A DNA stretch of 32,726 nt, taken from JAZQNF01 sp045641505 (GTDB lineage Bacteria > Bacillota > Clostridia > Lachnospirales > Bianqueaceae). How positions within the stretch are numbered: the stretch's first letter is position 1; each line of letters starts with the position of its first letter. Location: assembly GCA_045641505.1 (NCBI GenBank), contig JAZUHB010000062.1:1-32726 (forward strand). The letters are read 5' to 3'. A model generated the notes under the pieces. The model saw only the letters and a program-made list of their open reading frames with translations, had not been told where the DNA came from and made no database searches. Shown here piece by piece: positions 32,055 to 32,726 of this stretch. The translations under genes and the position numbers were made by a program.

Positions 32055-32711
32055 TCCTTCGCGGCCTCTTCCTTCGGGCGGTAGAGCTCGTGCGCGATCG
32101 GCTCGGTCCCCTCGGGCAGGGGCAGCCCCTCGGCCTCGAGGATCAGGATCGCGGAGCACAGGGCCACCTCCAGCTCGCGCTCGTCCGGCTCCTTCGTGGA
32201 GATCCGCTGGAACCAGAGGCCCGGCGCCACGAGGGCGTTCATGAGCTTCGACTCGCTCTTCGCGGAGAACTTCAGGATCTCGTAGGAAATGCCCGCCATC
32301 ACCGGCAGGAGCAGCAGCTTCAGCAGGATCCGGAAGACCGGCTGACTGACCGGAATGAACATGAACAGAATGATGCTGAACACCATGATGATGAAGATGA
32401 AGCTGGTGCCGCAGCGCTTGTTCAGACGGCTCTTCGTGCGGGCGTTCTCCACCGTCAGCGCCTCACCGGCCTCGTAGCAGGCGACGACCTTGTGCTCGGC
32501 GCCGTGATACTCGAAGGTGCGGGCGATGTCCTTTACCCGGGAGACCGCCAGCATGTAGATCAGGAAGATGAGGAGCCGCATCACGCCTTCGCAGATGGTG
32601 AGCAGCCAGGGGGCCGAAATGAAGGGCCGAAGCAGCCATTTCGACACGAGGACGGGCAGCACGATGAAAAGACCTACGCAGAGCAGGATTCCGACCCCGT
32701 AGATCAGGATG
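32051..32711 (-). CDS. DUF1385 (YqhQ-like) membrane protein, N-terminus cut by contig end
   Basis: About 220 C-terminal residues are visible; full members are about 300. The frame stays open to the contig end, and a GTG at 32662 is merely internal: upstream residues continue the hydrophobic stretch (YGVGILLCVGLFIVLPVLVS). Several transmembrane helices surround the family signature FEYHGAEHKVVACYEAGEALT, then a second pair of helices (FIFIIMVFSIILFMFIPVS) and the soluble C-terminal tail with EPDERELEVALCS. The B. subtilis relative is YqhQ; function is not established. The codon at 32711-32713 mixes genome and adapter and must be ignored. Its TGA overlaps the prmC ATG. Confidence 0.88.
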
Positions 32712-32726
32712 AAGTCGGATCGTAGC
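32712..32726. other. sequencing adapter remnant (first 15 bases of MGI/DNBSEQ read-2 adapter)
   Basis: AAGTCGGATCGTAGC equals the first 15 bases of the adapter whose reverse complement opens the contig at 1-38 (its last 15 bases there are positions 24-38). The shared 15-mer in opposite orientation at both ends is otherwise unexplained by genome content. Confidence 0.92.

Overview
This is a 32.7 kb, high-GC contig that reads as a chromosomal piece of an anaerobic, low-abundance-type Clostridia (Bacillota) genome, most likely from gut, rumen or another anaerobic metagenome. The evidence is the gene set: an IscR-IscS-IscU cluster, a GcnA-type GH20 enzyme, nickel lactate racemase LarA, a folate ECF S component, DUF5721, DUF6273, the DUF1385-prmC-prfA block and a second EF-G. 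Shine-Dalgarno sites are strong (AGGAGG type) and several promoters are near-consensus sigma-A. I cannot fix the family; Lachnospirales, Oscillospirales and Christensenellales are all possible. I see no tRNA, rRNA, CRISPR array, phage or insertion sequence.

Both contig ends carry sequencing adapter rather than genome. Bases 1-38 match the reverse complement of the MGI/DNBSEQ read-2 adapter and bases 32712-32726 match the first 15 bases of the same adapter. Genomic sequence therefore runs from 39 to 32711, and both end genes (xylA and the DUF1385 gene) are cut by the contig ends.

Layout. (1) 39-735: 3' end of xylA and a bidirectional terminator. (2) 765-5546, minus strand: WG-repeat lipoprotein, vWA protein, and a macro-domain protein followed by a GcnA-like hexosaminidase. 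(3) 5676-6180: DUF5721 gene, divergent from the macro gene. (4) 15155 down to 6141, minus strand: one possible eight-gene run from a consensus promoter, iscR-iscS-iscU-M29 peptidase-purine permease-small membrane protein-S1 protein-larA. (5) 15258-15785: folT, divergent from iscR. (6) 21681 down to 15798, minus strand: a tandem-repeat/DUF6273 membrane protein, leuS, a ferredoxin-like aldo/keto reductase and a DUF4230 protein. (7) 21769-26622: two overlapping ATPase-permease ABC genes. (8) 27041-26679 and 27681-27148: two small ligand-binding-fold genes with a structured intergenic element between them. (9) 32711 down to 27871: DUF1385, prmC, prfA and a divergent EF-G (fusA2), a translation-centred group.

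The most striking point inside the genome is an in-frame TAG in the only leuS, at a position where B. subtilis LeuRS has Tyr, just before the KMSKS half. The same window encodes RF1, which reads UAG, and iscR ends naturally in TAG, so simple stop-codon recoding is unlikely. A base error, a population variant, read-through or a split enzyme remain to be separated.
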